From Phoronis australis (lineage: Eukaryota; Phoronida; Phoronidae): a stretch of 64,000 nucleotides of DNA. Positions within the stretch are counted from its first letter, which is position 1. Every line of letters starts with the position of its first letter. Location: positions 821,691 through 885,690 of the forward strand of contig NMRA01000096.1 in the NCBI GenBank assembly GCA_002633005.1. Direction: 5' to 3'. Shown here piece by piece: positions 1 to 12,000 of this stretch. The notes below the pieces were generated by a model. It was not told the origin of the DNA and searched no databases. It was given only the letters and a program-made list of their open reading frames with translations. A program made the translations under genes and the position numbers.

Positions 1-469
1 TCGTCAAATGCATAACCATCAGAAATGTTATGAGGTACAATGGGGTTCAACAAGTTTATTATTACCAATAGAAATCCCATCAAACATAACGATACCTTGA
101 GCGACATCTCACTAATTTCGGACCAAAACAATTTCCACAATTTCATTGCACTTTTTTCCTCTCCAAAAGGTTTCTGCCATGATTGCCCACAAAATCACAA
201 AACATTGTTTGATGGTACCTATAGTGTAGAACTCAATGGCCACAAAGTATTTTTGGTGCAACTTGTCTATTATCAAAAGCTGAAGGTCCACCCAGTCCAG
301 TTACATTGTTATATTAAAAACACTCAAATTGTCCCTCCAGGGATGTAAAACAGCACCCCCACATATCAAAGTGACTAGAATACAGGTCCAGAATGTTTTA
401 CTTGGATGGAGGTGACTGGTGACTGCATACTGGAAGCTGAACAACTGATACTACGTTGACTAGTTGTTT

Positions 470-1925
470 TTACAAGAGCAACTCGGCACGTTGAAATGCG
501 CCAATGCATGCACCGCAAACAATGTGCTTCCAGGGGTGTTTATTCGTATCCTAAAAATGGTTATAGATGGCGCAAGAAAACGGCAACATGTCATCATTTC
601 TTTAACAGAAAGCTATTTACTTAATTTCATAAAAAGCCGTCAGGGTACTTCAGAGAAACAGAAAAAATGTAATTTTCACTCGGGGGCCGAGAGTTCGTTG
701 GATCCGTCTGAAAGTCGTCGTCCGTTGTCAACTTATACACTTGCTAAATTTAACACAGACCCTACAGTGGGTTTAGGAGATACAGCTATGAAAGCAGAAA
801 ATCAAAACTGCCACTAGGCAGCACCACAGTAGTCGAAGTCATCAGAAAATCATCATCAACCGTCTTCTTCACACAAGGAGCATATATGCCAATTTTCACA
901 ATCATCCATAGATATGTCTGAAAGTCGTTGTCTTCCGTTGTCAACTTCAACTAATTACTCTTGTTAAATTCAATAAAGCTCCTGCAGTGGGTTTGGGAGA
1001 TACAGCTATGGGCGCAAAATATGCCATGGACGCCAAATTATATGAAAATCCGTTGAGGATCTTTTAAGGTAACAGCTAAATGTAAAAAATTAAAATTGCC
1101 ACTAGGGGGCACAGCGATNTGGCCCCCCCCCCCTAAATCCGCCTATGCATCAACAGTCTTCTTCACACAAGGAGCATATATGCCAATTTTCACAATCATC
1201 CATAGATATGTCTGAAAGTCGTTGTCTTCGTTGTCAACTTCAACTAATTACTCTTGTTAAATTCAATAAAGCTCCTGCAGTGGGTTTGGGGGATACAGCT
1301 ATGGGCGCAAAATATGCCATGGACGCCAAATTATATGAAAATCCGTTGAGGATCTTTTAAGGTAACAGCTAAATGTAAAAAATTAAAATTGCCACTAGGG
1401 GGCACAGCGATAATCCGATCCGTTCCAAAGTCGTCCACATCCTTTATCAACTTCATATAAATACACTTGCTAAATTTAAAAAATAACCTGTAGAGTGTTT
1501 ACGAGATATAGCCATGGACGTAAAATCAAACAAAATTAGCACTGGGAGGCACCACATTAGTCAAAGTCATCCGAAAATCGTCAGCTGCCCTCTTCACAGT
1601 AAAAACATACATGACAATTTTCACAATCATCCTCAAAGCGGTTTGGTTGATAGAGGGGCAGACGCAAAAGCTCAAACACTGTAAAAATGGCCACTAATTC
1701 GTTGCGGACCTTTGAAGATACATTTATTTGATCAATGCAAAAAACTATAATTGCCACTAAGGGGCACACAAGTAGCCGGATCATTCATTGTCATCTGTCG
1801 TCAGCTCCATAGGTACATCATCAAGATCTTCCGAGGGGTTTAAGAGATACAGCTGTGGGCAGCAGACATACACAGACGACACCAATATACAACCACATAT
1901 AACATGTGGGCACATAAATAGTACA
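470..1925 (+). mobile_element. CTCF-motif repeat element, copy 1
   Basis: Head ACAAGAGCAACTCGGCACGTTG and tail ACATGTGGGCACATAAAT match the ends of the copies at 2545-4290 and 50134-50870. The body carries motif matches near 811, 1099, 1391, 1538 and 1753 (best: GCCACTAGGGGGCAC at 1098 and 1391). It contains a near-exact 264-bp direct duplication around the single N at 1119. No coding capacity; probably non-autonomous. Confidence 0.6.
854..1411 (+). repeat. 264-bp direct duplication across a one-base gap
   Basis: 854-1118 and 1148-1411 are nearly identical, differing by a base or two and a one-base indel. They are separated by an N (1119), a poly-C run and CCTAAATCCGCC, which looks like the end of a CAGTGGCGGATTTAGG-type transposon. 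Either an assembly false duplication or an incompletely resolved insertion allele. Confidence 0.7.
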
Positions 1926-2544
1926 AGCTATTTGAATGAGCAAAGTTGACCGTGCACTGTGCGCTGAAAGCGGATATGCAGGTACAATGAATGACTTAGG
2001 AAGCCCAAATTTGAATAAATTGTGTAAATCATATTCCCAATGCGTTGTATCCATGTAGTCATAATCTCTCGCATTTCCCAGTAAATTAATTAATCAAGGT
2101 TTTCCAACAAAAATAACCTGTTAGAAAATCTTACTTTGATGTTCGGTACATCTGTCTTCTAATTAAACATTTTAAAAAACTTTGAGCATTAACAGTTAGT
2201 ATTACTACTCCGAGCAAAATAGTGAGAGAGAAATTTTAACAACTATTTTCATCCAAAATTCATTTCTTTTTACAAAACTCAGGGGTTGATCAATGATGAG
2301 TAAAAGAAACACATAAAAAACAGAAGCATATTAACGACGTATTGATGTCTGAGACTGACACAGTGCAAATTTCACAAGCAAAAAATCTTGTCTAGTGTTG
2401 CATACGTTACTATTCAATAACTAGTTTTGCACGAAATAAGAAACCTCAAAATAGTTCGACTTTGTGCAAAAATTCCATTATTGGATGATTGCGAGTTTTT
2501 TCCTATAGCACTGAGTATATGCCATAATGGAAAGAATAGGTCAG

Positions 2545-4290
2545 CAATGCAATGTAAGAGCAACGCCGAGCGTTGAAATGTGCCAATGAATGCAACGCAA
2601 ATGTGTGCTTTAACGGTCGTTTATTTGTATTATAAAAATGGCCACTAGATGGAGCAAAAACGTCCAATCCATTCGAAAATGGGAACATGTCATTGCTTCA
2701 TTAATAGAAAGCTATTCATCAAATTGCATAAAAATCTGTCAAGGAACTTCAGAAAAACAAAGGAAAACAGAACAAAATGAAATTGCCACTAGGGGGCACA
2801 GCGTTCGTTGCATCCACCTGAAAGTTGTTGTTGTCTGTTGTTAGCTTCTTATAAATACACTTACTAAATTTAATAAAGATTCTGTAGTGACTTTATATGA
2901 TCAGCTATGGGCGCAAAACAAAACAAAACTACCACTACGAGACGCCAAAGTAGTCAAAGTCATCATTGTCAACTGTCCTCTTAACACTGAGAACATATAT
3001 ACCAATTTTCAAAACCATCCTTAGAATAGTTTGGTTGATGGAGGAGTGGATGCTAAAAACAGATTCGAAAACAGAAAAAAATGGCCACTAGGTGGCACAA
3101 AATACCTTGATTCCATCTGAAAACAGGAGGATAGTGTCATCTCACCAATAGATGTCAATATTCAAAATTTTATGAAAATCCGTTGAAGATCTTTGAAGAT
3201 TCAGAGGTAATGTAAAACTCTAAAATTGCCACTAGAGGGCACACCGATAGTCATATCCACTTGAAAGTCCTCGTCGTCCGTTGTCAATATCATAATGAAC
3301 TTGATTAGTTTAGTAAAGATCCTGCAAACGGTTTAGGAGATACAGCCATAGGCACAAAAACAAAACTGCCACTAGGAGGTGCCAAAGTAGTCAAAGTGGT
3401 CGGAAAATCATCGTCAGCCATCCTCCATTTTTCACAATCATCCTAAGAGTGGTTTGGTTGATAGAGGGGTAGATGCCAAAATGCACTTGAAAACAGTAGA
3501 AATGGCCCCTAGGTGGCGCAAACTACGTCAAATCCACCTGAAAACGGATGGATAGCGTCATCTTACTAATAGATGTCTATATGCCAAATTTTATGAAAGC
3601 ATATGGAGGGTCTTTGAAGATACAGAGGCGAACGTTAAAAACCAAAATTGCCACTAGGGGGCACACCAGTAGTCACACCTGTCTAAAAGTCGTCGTCGTC
3701 CATTGTCAACATCATATCAATATACTTGCTAATTTTAGTAAAGATCCTACAAACCGTTTAGGAGATACAGCCCAAGGCGCAAATTGAACAAAACTGTCAC
3801 TAGCAGGCGCCACAGTAGTCGGAAGTTGTCCGAAAATCATCGTCAGCCGTCCTCTTCATACTGAGAACATACATGCCAATTTTCACAATCATCCTTAGAG
3901 CATTTTGCTTGATAGAGGGGTGGACGATAAAGCGTAAAAATGGCCACTAGGTGGCGCAAACTACGTTGAATCCATCCGAAAACGGGAGGAAAGCATCATC
4001 TCACTAATAGGTGCCTATATACCAAATTTTATGAAAACACGTTGAGGACTTTTGAAGATAGAGGTAAACGTAAAAAACTAAAATTGCCACTAGGGGACAC
4101 ACTGGTAGTCGAATCCGTCTGAAAGTTCGCACAAGCCATCCCATCCATGAAAGCAATACACATGCCAAACTTCATGAAAATACGTCAAGCGGTTTTGGAG
4201 ATAGAGCAGCGGACACTGTACAACGGATGGCCGGATGGACGGAGATGACAGCATAATGCGTCCACATATAAATATGAGGACGCATAAAAA
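2545..4290 (+). mobile_element. CTCF-motif repeat element, copy 2 (longest, 11 subunits)
   Basis: Head around 2555 (AAGAGCAACGCCGAGCGTTG), tail at 4257-4287 (imperfect inverted repeat ATGCGTCC..CATA / TATG..GGACGCAT). The body has eleven CCACTAGG-type motifs starting at 2641, 2785, ~2931, 3084, 3228, 3368, 3505, 3650, 3796, 3943 and 4086. Three subunit types alternate (followed by GGTGGCGCAAA, GGGGGCACACC, GGAGGCGCCACAGTAG-like bases), giving a ~437-bp higher-order period of three ~145-bp units. No ORF of note. Confidence 0.75.
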
Positions 4291-7200
4291 TGTCATATGA
4301 TCCCAACACTTGCTTGATTGGCACTGAATATGTGCCATATATAAATAAACAGGTCAGCCACAAAATGTCATGTGTAGAGCACCTGTTACTTCGGTTTTGG
4401 ATGAGAACAAGGCCAAGATTTGGCTCTTACAATTGCAAGAAAAGAAGGTTTCTTTTGAAAAATAAATTTTGTGGCGTAGTATGAGATGCTGTAGCAGACT
4501 TTAGACCTGTAAAGTGCCAACAACTCAACCATTCTCAATACACTGCAGAAGAGGGTAACAACACGATGTCCCCAGCGACAACTGCCACTGGTGACAACCG
4601 AACTCACGTGGACTCGAAAATGCGAACGAAAAACACTAAAAAAGGCAGAAATAAAAGTTAACAATTGGATCACTAGCATGAGCACCGTGCAGAGTTCTTA
4701 TGTTTTTTGTAATCACTTTTTACACGGCCAAATCTGAAAATATGAGTGGAAATATACAGTCACTCGTACTTTTCGAGCACAGATTTTTGGCTGTGTCAAG
4801 CACTCAAAGACTTCGAAAATGAATAAAACGGGTTTAAAAGATGGCACAAAATGAGCTTTTAAGTGATACTTAGTTATCATTCTTACAAATTTTTCTGACA
4901 AGAACAGTAACATTCATCAACTAACAATCATTATTCTGTCAATAAGGACTTTCCCCGATATTAAAAGGTGCTTTAGTAATCAAAGACCTTATTTAAAGCG
5001 GCACTTGCTGCTTCATGTTCTTCAGTATAGCTTAGCATTGTGGACTAACACCGCATATATAACACAAGGGCAAAGATTAGCTTTTTGCTCACTAAATTTG
5101 TTTGCAGGTCATTTACTAATTTCTTACTGGTAAGTTTCCATAGATATGTCAATTACGGTTTCTTTGAAGGCCTACGACAAGTTGGCATAGGGACACCCAG
5201 CAATACTATTTAAATTACAACTAAAGCAATGTGGCAAAACTTCCAAACCAACAGAACTACATGTAAATGTAAAACGTTAGCACCTGAACAACCACCTCTG
5301 TGCTGATCAACTTGACCTACAACTGGTTGCCAGGCACCATGTGACAATCAAGCACACTCAACGGGAGGTTTGCTACAGCCCCGCCCACTCACGGTGATGT
5401 CTGTACAAGCCCGCCTACTTATTATGTGACTTTTAAAGTCACAACCACTCACAGCTCATGTGACGAGAAAAATGAATCAATTTGTGCACTAATGCTGGAC
5501 ATCAAAAATCCGCCCAAAAGCTGTATCAAGCAGAAGTCGACTCAAACTTATGGTAATGCCGTTTCAAAGAATAACCAAATTATTTATAATAAACAAAAGT
5601 AAGAGCATTGTCTCAATGAAGACAGCTAATTTTCCAATTAAGTGCACCACAGGGCGAGCTTTACAGCTGGTTCAAAGAGAAACCAAAAAATGAAGTAAAA
5701 ATATTCCCTCGACAAATAAATCTTTTGCAGGTCAAACAGTTTCAATTTCTTGACATGAAGTTGTTTTGTGTGACATAGCGAATCATCTTCGAACAACAAT
5801 TTTAAAAACTCAACAGTGCTAACTGGTACTCCAACCTCATCAGTGCTGGATGATTGACTGAGTTTTATTTAGTCTTCATAAATGTACCACCACCAGTTTT
5901 GTAAAGCAGCAGTGAAGGAATGTCGCTGGAACTTATCAAGTATGCAACACCAACATTTGTCACACTGATGGTGGACACAGAATGGTAAGATTTTGAAAAG
6001 TGGTGGCTGCCCCTCTTAGTGTAATCTGTGGATAATTATTCCCATTACTAAGTCTGGGAATAAGCACAACCTAGATAATTATCGACATAATACTCTTGCA
6101 GGAAACGGGCAGTTTTTTCCCTCATGTGTTATGCAATTACCTAACTGCCAAGCAGAATAATATTGTCCGTTTGTTGATTTTCTAAGGTATTTGATAGTTT
6201 TTTTTGGAGAGAAGACACAAAATACAAACAAATTAATTACAACGTCCAAGGAAAAATGTAAAACATTTTGAAAAGTAGTAAGAAGACGTAAAAGCATGTG
6301 TCTTGATAAGAGATATGGGTTGAGTAACCGACATTTTTAATTGTACGAGTTAGACAAGGATGACAACTCCCAATTTTTTTGTTCTCTCTGTTAGTAAATG
6401 ACTTGGAAAAAGAATTGAAGATGAACAGCAGACTGTGTGTTAATGTTGGACTATTAAATATGTATGCGTTGATGTTCCCAGATGACTTAGTATAATTGGT
6501 ACAAAGAGATAGATAGTTCTATTGTGGGAAATAGATCTTCATCTGTAGGGATGTTTTTAAGGCCGCGCCATGTGTCATTGGTGCAAAACATTTCATCACC
6601 TTGGGTCACCTGGCATATTAAAATTGTGTCGGCAATCAGGCCCTATGTTGGTCTCCTGGCAGGAATAACTATGTACCTCCTATTGAATAACACCCGATCA
6701 AAACAAATAACCAAAACAACAAACTCAATGTAAGCCACAGGGGGTCTAACACACTGAAAATAAACATTCAAACTGTGGAGACGCATGATTGCCGTTTCCG
6801 TCTAAATCAATCACTAATCCCTAATATAAATAGCAGACATGTAGCTTTCTATTAACTACTAGAAGGAATTAAACACAAGCAAATCAAAGCTAACATATGT
6901 AAACAAAGCAAGAGAACTGTGAATGTATGGACGGCAGACACAAAATGATGTCCCAAGAGTCTTCAAAATTGACCAATTGGTCTTCAAAATTGGCCCATTA
7001 TCTTCAAAATTGGCCCATAAATTTGAGGTCCTGTGGGTGAATTGACCTGTAGACACATTTTTCTGAAATGAATCCTGTAACTGATATCAAAAAACAAAAA
7101 CATGTTCTTTCGAAACAGTGGTATTTTATGTCACTATGAAAACTGGGCTTTTGGTAGCAAAAGAATTAAAACTACTGTATGATACAAAACCTTAGAATAA

Positions 7201-8414
7201 CATTTTGCGCAACAGAAGTTTGCTAAGGCACAGAAAATCTTAACATACCAAGAGTCAAAAACAATCTTTGTGCTAATTGAAGTCTATTGATATCCCAGTG
7301 ACTGCATGGCTGAAAGTTGCTTTTTGCTACAATATTACCAATTATAGTTGATAGCACAGAGGTGTAGGGGTTTTCATGAAGGAAAACTGTCAAATTTGGT
7401 CTCACCAAATGTGCTGGAGGGGAACTGGGAAGTCTGCTCCTTAGAATAATACGATACTGGTTAATGTTAAAATGCCCTCAATACTTTAAGAATCTTAGGC
7501 AACAATACTTATTCAATGAACTTCACGTCAGACATTTGAAACTTAGAAGACTACTGCGGATTAAAACACCAAAATTTTAAGACGATCACGTAACCAGGTT
7601 TTTGTGAACACAGAAACTAGGCGAAAACTATTCTTAAATAGCTGATTTACACAATTAGAGGATTAGTTAATTGTAGACTTTGTGTCCACTGTAAATTTTA
7701 AAAAAAAATTGTAATGTGGGCCAGAAACCTGTTTATGCGAATATATCATATAATAATAATAATAATGATAATGTAGTAAATAGAGATGCATGATCTAGCG
7801 ATAGAGAAATACTGCGAAAAAGTCAGGATGCTATTTCCCAGGCCCCGATAAAGTGTGATCACACAGAGTGACACCTTTAGTGGCAATGGGACAATAAAAC
7901 CAACCACTGCCTCCGTGACAAAATAGCTAGTATCCCATAGCACCATGACTAACACTGCCATCAAAATGTCACTTCTAAATCTTATCGTGTATCTGAGGTA
8001 CATTACAAAGAACTTGAACAGACACTCAACTCTTAAGCAATGCCAACTTCGCACAAATCACCTTTCATTCCCTGCCAAAACAAAGGTAATAAAAAAGTAA
8101 GTCCCTGATCAAGTAAGCTCCTAAATCCAGTTTTAGTAGTAGTATGAGCCATGAGTCTTTCAACTCCACTTGGACAGGAAGCGGGTCCATCACAAGTTCA
8201 TTCCCACCTATGACTGGTACTTGTTCATTTAGTCAACTGGAGCAACGCAGGTGAAGGGCTTGGCTTGAACGCACACTAAATGACTGCAGCAGCAGCAACA
8301 ACAAACTGAATCGACGACTCTACAAAGCTGTGTTCACTGCACAATCCACTCGACTATATACAAGACTCTGACTGCTAAAACATTAGAAACTAGGGCTGTT
8401 TCATGGCGGTAGAT
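4258..8414. other. AT-rich non-coding stretch
   Basis: No supported gene. Contains CACTCAC/GTGAC-rich short duplications near 5330-5470, an (AAT)n tract near 7750 and a three-copy ~21-bp repeat (6961-7022, CTTCAAAATTGGCCCAT). The ORFs here have no recognisable family. Confidence 0.5.
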
Positions 8415-8526
8415 AATTGACTTGTAGGTCCTGATGCAAAGCAATTGGCCAGCGAGTCATGATGCAAGATAATTGGCCTGCAAGTCATGACGCTAGGTAA
8501 TTGGCCTGTGTATCGTAATAACGAAC
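8415..8526 (+). repeat. 28-bp tandem repeat, four units
   Basis: Units start at 8415, 8443, 8471 and 8499, exactly 28 bp apart, with consensus AATTGGCCTGCAAGTCATGA then TGCAAGGT. Units diverge moderately, the first and last most. Confidence 0.75.
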
Positions 8527-8836
8527 AACAGAGCGCAGATGGATATCTGGACTAGCCTCAATTTAGAAACTGCTATTGTCAGGAGTAGAAACCAAGCAGG
8601 TTTTTGTAATGCAAAGGTACAGTCAGCCGCAAAATTCACTGCCCAGTGAAACAATGTATTATCTTATTCTCTAAATTCCTGAAATTATTGTTATATTTCA
8701 AGTGGCTCGCAACTCGAATCACAAGGATCGCATCCATGGCATCCCATCTACAAGTTTTACAGAGCAACAAGGGTAACCAGTACAATGAGAACCCGCGCCA
8801 GTGTTTCGTAAAAGTTTCCCAAAAACGAGCGCTTAC

Positions 8837-9015
8837 CTTAAACTTTTCTCTCCATCATATTGTCGAACTCTGACTGGCTTAGCCGTGGTGAAGATCACGT
8901 CGTTACCAAACTGAGGGTCCAATGGCAATCGCCTATGAATTCCAATGTCACGGATACTCTCTTCAGATAAGGTCCTCTGTAGGCGTGGCCGTGTTGGAGT
9001 GGAATGTTGACTAGA
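8837..9015 (-). CDS. SIPA1L: SIPA1L-like exon 20 (last exon found)
   Basis: 179 nt, residues 1315-1373 plus two bases. Acceptor TTCTTGGTACAG|TCTAGT, donor AGTTTAAG|GTAAGC. Encodes [20 protein letters not shown] and later [15 protein letters not shown], matching RRALHRTLSDESI and LPNDVLFSST of vertebrate relatives. The RTLSEES block resembles a 14-3-3/basophilic-kinase site. A strong donor shows coding continues, but no further exon is visible to position 1. Confidence 0.94.
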
Positions 9016-12000
9016 CTGTACCAAGAAATAAGACATTCAGAACATATCTTTTTGAATGTAAATACACTTAAATACACAACCCAACGCAGCACCAACTTCA
9101 ACAACCATTGCTACAGTCCATGTTTTTGTGTGGACTCCTTTGTTTTAATGTTTAATATAGTGTATTGGCATTCCTGAACCAACAGAAAAATCCACATCTC
9201 CTAACTCAGTTCACTTGACGATGAAGTTTGCAACTTTGCCTTGACCCGCTTGGAACTAAGGGCTCATCCCATGATGATCCGTACGTAAATACGTAAATAT
9301 TAATTTGGATCATTAAAATACATGACATCTTACAAGTGATTATCTCCCCTGTGTCACGGACGGTACATTGCAGAAATAAAGTTACAGCTGATAACTGCAG
9401 CCTCATCATGAACTCGGTAAATATTACAGAATTTAGACATTTGATAACCGTAAGATCTCCCCCACCAGAATAACTTTTCATTTTATTACATGCTGAAAAC
9501 TGATACCTCAGTATTGACTCAGTAAACAAGACATTAATTTTACGCATTTGACAGGATCCACAACCGTATAATAACTTCCAGTTTTACTATTCACTGAAAG
9601 ATCAAAACTGATTTTGCAGGATTAACTCGGTAAATAATAAAAAATCTAAGTGCTTGACATCCTTTGGATCCACTCAACTGTAATAACTTACAAATTATTA
9701 CTCGCTAAAGAAAGGTTCTTCAATGCCTTTTTTGCACAATGATCATCCGCATACGTGGTCAAGATAAGACGATTCTGTTGTCTTTTTGCGCGTCAAGTAG
9801 AGTTGTACAACAAGAAACAGCCACGACGGCATGCGCAGCGGGCAATCTGTGACCACTTACCCTGTCTCTGAGTTCAGCCTCTGAGACATCGGGGTCAATC
9901 AGTCTCATGAGATCCTCCTGGAAACTGGAGAGAGGCTTAGTAGTACCTTTGGAGAAGTTGGACACGCCTGGTCGCAGACGATTACTCAACGACTCAGTGG
10001 ATGCCCTGAAATGGAAAATAAAATGTCAGAAACAAGAGCCTAAATCTGTCCACGTTTCACAAGTCAGTACCATGTTAACAAACTTTACATCAATGAGACC
10101 ATCTTACATAGTTAACAGGCAAAATGTCACTCGACGAAAGCTTCAGCAGCGATGGCTAAGGCAACCCTTAAAACCTAAAGCAATGAATGGAGTCTCTCAT
10201 GTGGTAATGAATGTCCAACTCACACCAGCATACACCAATAATCCTACATAAGTCGTGCAGATACATATTTACAGTATGTTAGCACACGATCGAGGGTGGC
10301 ACATTCTACCACATCAAAGTCTATCCATTCTAGAAAGCGTGAAAAGATCTTCTCTGTACATGAGATAAACAAACCTGCCCCATTAATGACCCCAACATCA
10401 ACTTGGCAATAATCTACCTTAATCCTTCAGTAGAACTATACTAAGCTCATCACACGTGGGGCTTTGGTCAGTGAGCAATGGCGCACACAACTGAGCAGTA
10501 TAAACTGCTACCAGGACCTGCAAGGGAGCCACCTGCATTGGACTAACAGTTCTCACAGGGCAACTTTCAATCAATTTTTTTATTAGCATATGGTTGTACC
10601 TCTTACCTTACAGATGACCTGGGACTACTGCTACGGCTACTCGCTGGTGACGATCCATCTCTGTGATGGCGACCCCTGGCTGCAGCATGAGAAGGCTTAC
10701 CCCGCGGGGACTGGTGGCGTTTGCTGGGAGTGTTGGTGACCGCAGACTGAGAACCACTTCCTGCACAAAAGAGTTGACTCGTGATTTAAGGGGAGGCAAC
10801 AAGAGAATGGCATGACACACTTGTTGACAGGTTCCACCCACATTTTGTTTTTCATTTTCCACGCATTTTGCATGATATTTCCAGGATATTTGGCCAAAAA
10901 TATTATAATTTGAGCAGGTCTTCACCTGACTCATTTTGACACTTGCACCTGCCTATCTGTTTTAAGGAAAAAACTACCCCCAAACTACTTTGACTATAAT
11001 CAGGCTACCCTTTTGAAAAACATATCAATTTTCAATAAGAAACAGACCAAAACCAATTATGCTATTTTCCATGAGTAACATATGCATCTGAAAAGAAGAG
11101 GTACAAAATTTTAAAATATGATAAATGGTTGATGACATGCAATCGAATGTATAGATTTATGGAGTAAGGGAGGAGCGTTGCGCCATTTTCCAAGTTTTCC
11201 AGGTTTTCTTGTCCATATTGCACCACTATTGACCATAGAACAACATGGGTGTATCTATTCATATATACAGCAACATTGGATCTGTACAAACAACAGTAAG
11301 GTCTGCCCCATAATGCAGCCTTACAGATTAGACAACAGATTCTGTACATGACCTATCCATAGATATAACAACAGCAGCGTTTGCACATGCCCTACCTGTA
11401 GATATAGCATCAGTGGATCTGTATAGACCATACTCAGGCCTGGGTGGGAGACCAGGGGGTTGAGATCTCTGGGGCACGGGGTTGAACGCACTCCCTGTAA
11501 TAACACAATCGAATTGGATTGTTTAAAGACACGCGACCACATGAACAAAACGTACACCTTTCCAAAATAAACAATTTGAAATAAACTTTAGCATTACTGA
11601 CACTTAATCTGTTAAATGCTCTACAAATCACCAAGCACCAACTGCTCATCGCAAGTTAACACTATTATAACTGATACAACTGTTCATCGCAAGTTAACAC
11701 TATTATAACTGATTTAACCAGACCTAGGCAAAAATCATCACCTCGATACTAATTCATTTTAAGTTAACTTTATTTATGAAGGATAAGAACTCGATCGTAC
11801 CAGAAGAGGGCTTGCTTAAAGCACCGTGAGAATTGAATGCGCCGCCAGAGTCGCTATGGTAACCACTACTCCCAGTGCCAGTGTTGTGCGCCATGTTTTT
11901 GTCATAGCTGTCTGCATCACTGTTGGTAAACTGATGGAAGAAGGACATGATAGAGGTGTAATGAAAGTTATGAATCAGTAAAATTCATAATAGTCTTCGT

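Larger units (their letters stand above)
1..8836 (-). other. presumed intron 20, no exon found
   Basis: Downstream (left) of the exon-20 donor I find no segment resembling the missing C-terminal part of the family (the PDPGLMPLPDTA-like block and coiled coil). The region holds two long repeat elements (470-1925, 2545-4290), a 28-bp tandem repeat at 8415-8526, a 21-bp repeat at 6961-7022 and unassigned AT-rich DNA. The intron is therefore over 8.8 kb, or an exon has been missed. Confidence 0.6.

Noticed and set aside
7746-8054. 102-codon minus-strand ORF near the gene's 3' side
   Set aside because: Checked as a C-terminal exon candidate; no coiled-coil or SIPA1L similarity, composition of AT-rich chance ORF.
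11340-11400. Second donor-like copy (TATATCTATGGATAGGTCATG) downstream of exon 17
   Set aside because: Resembles the exon 17 end by a short micro-duplication only; no acceptor and no coding extension.
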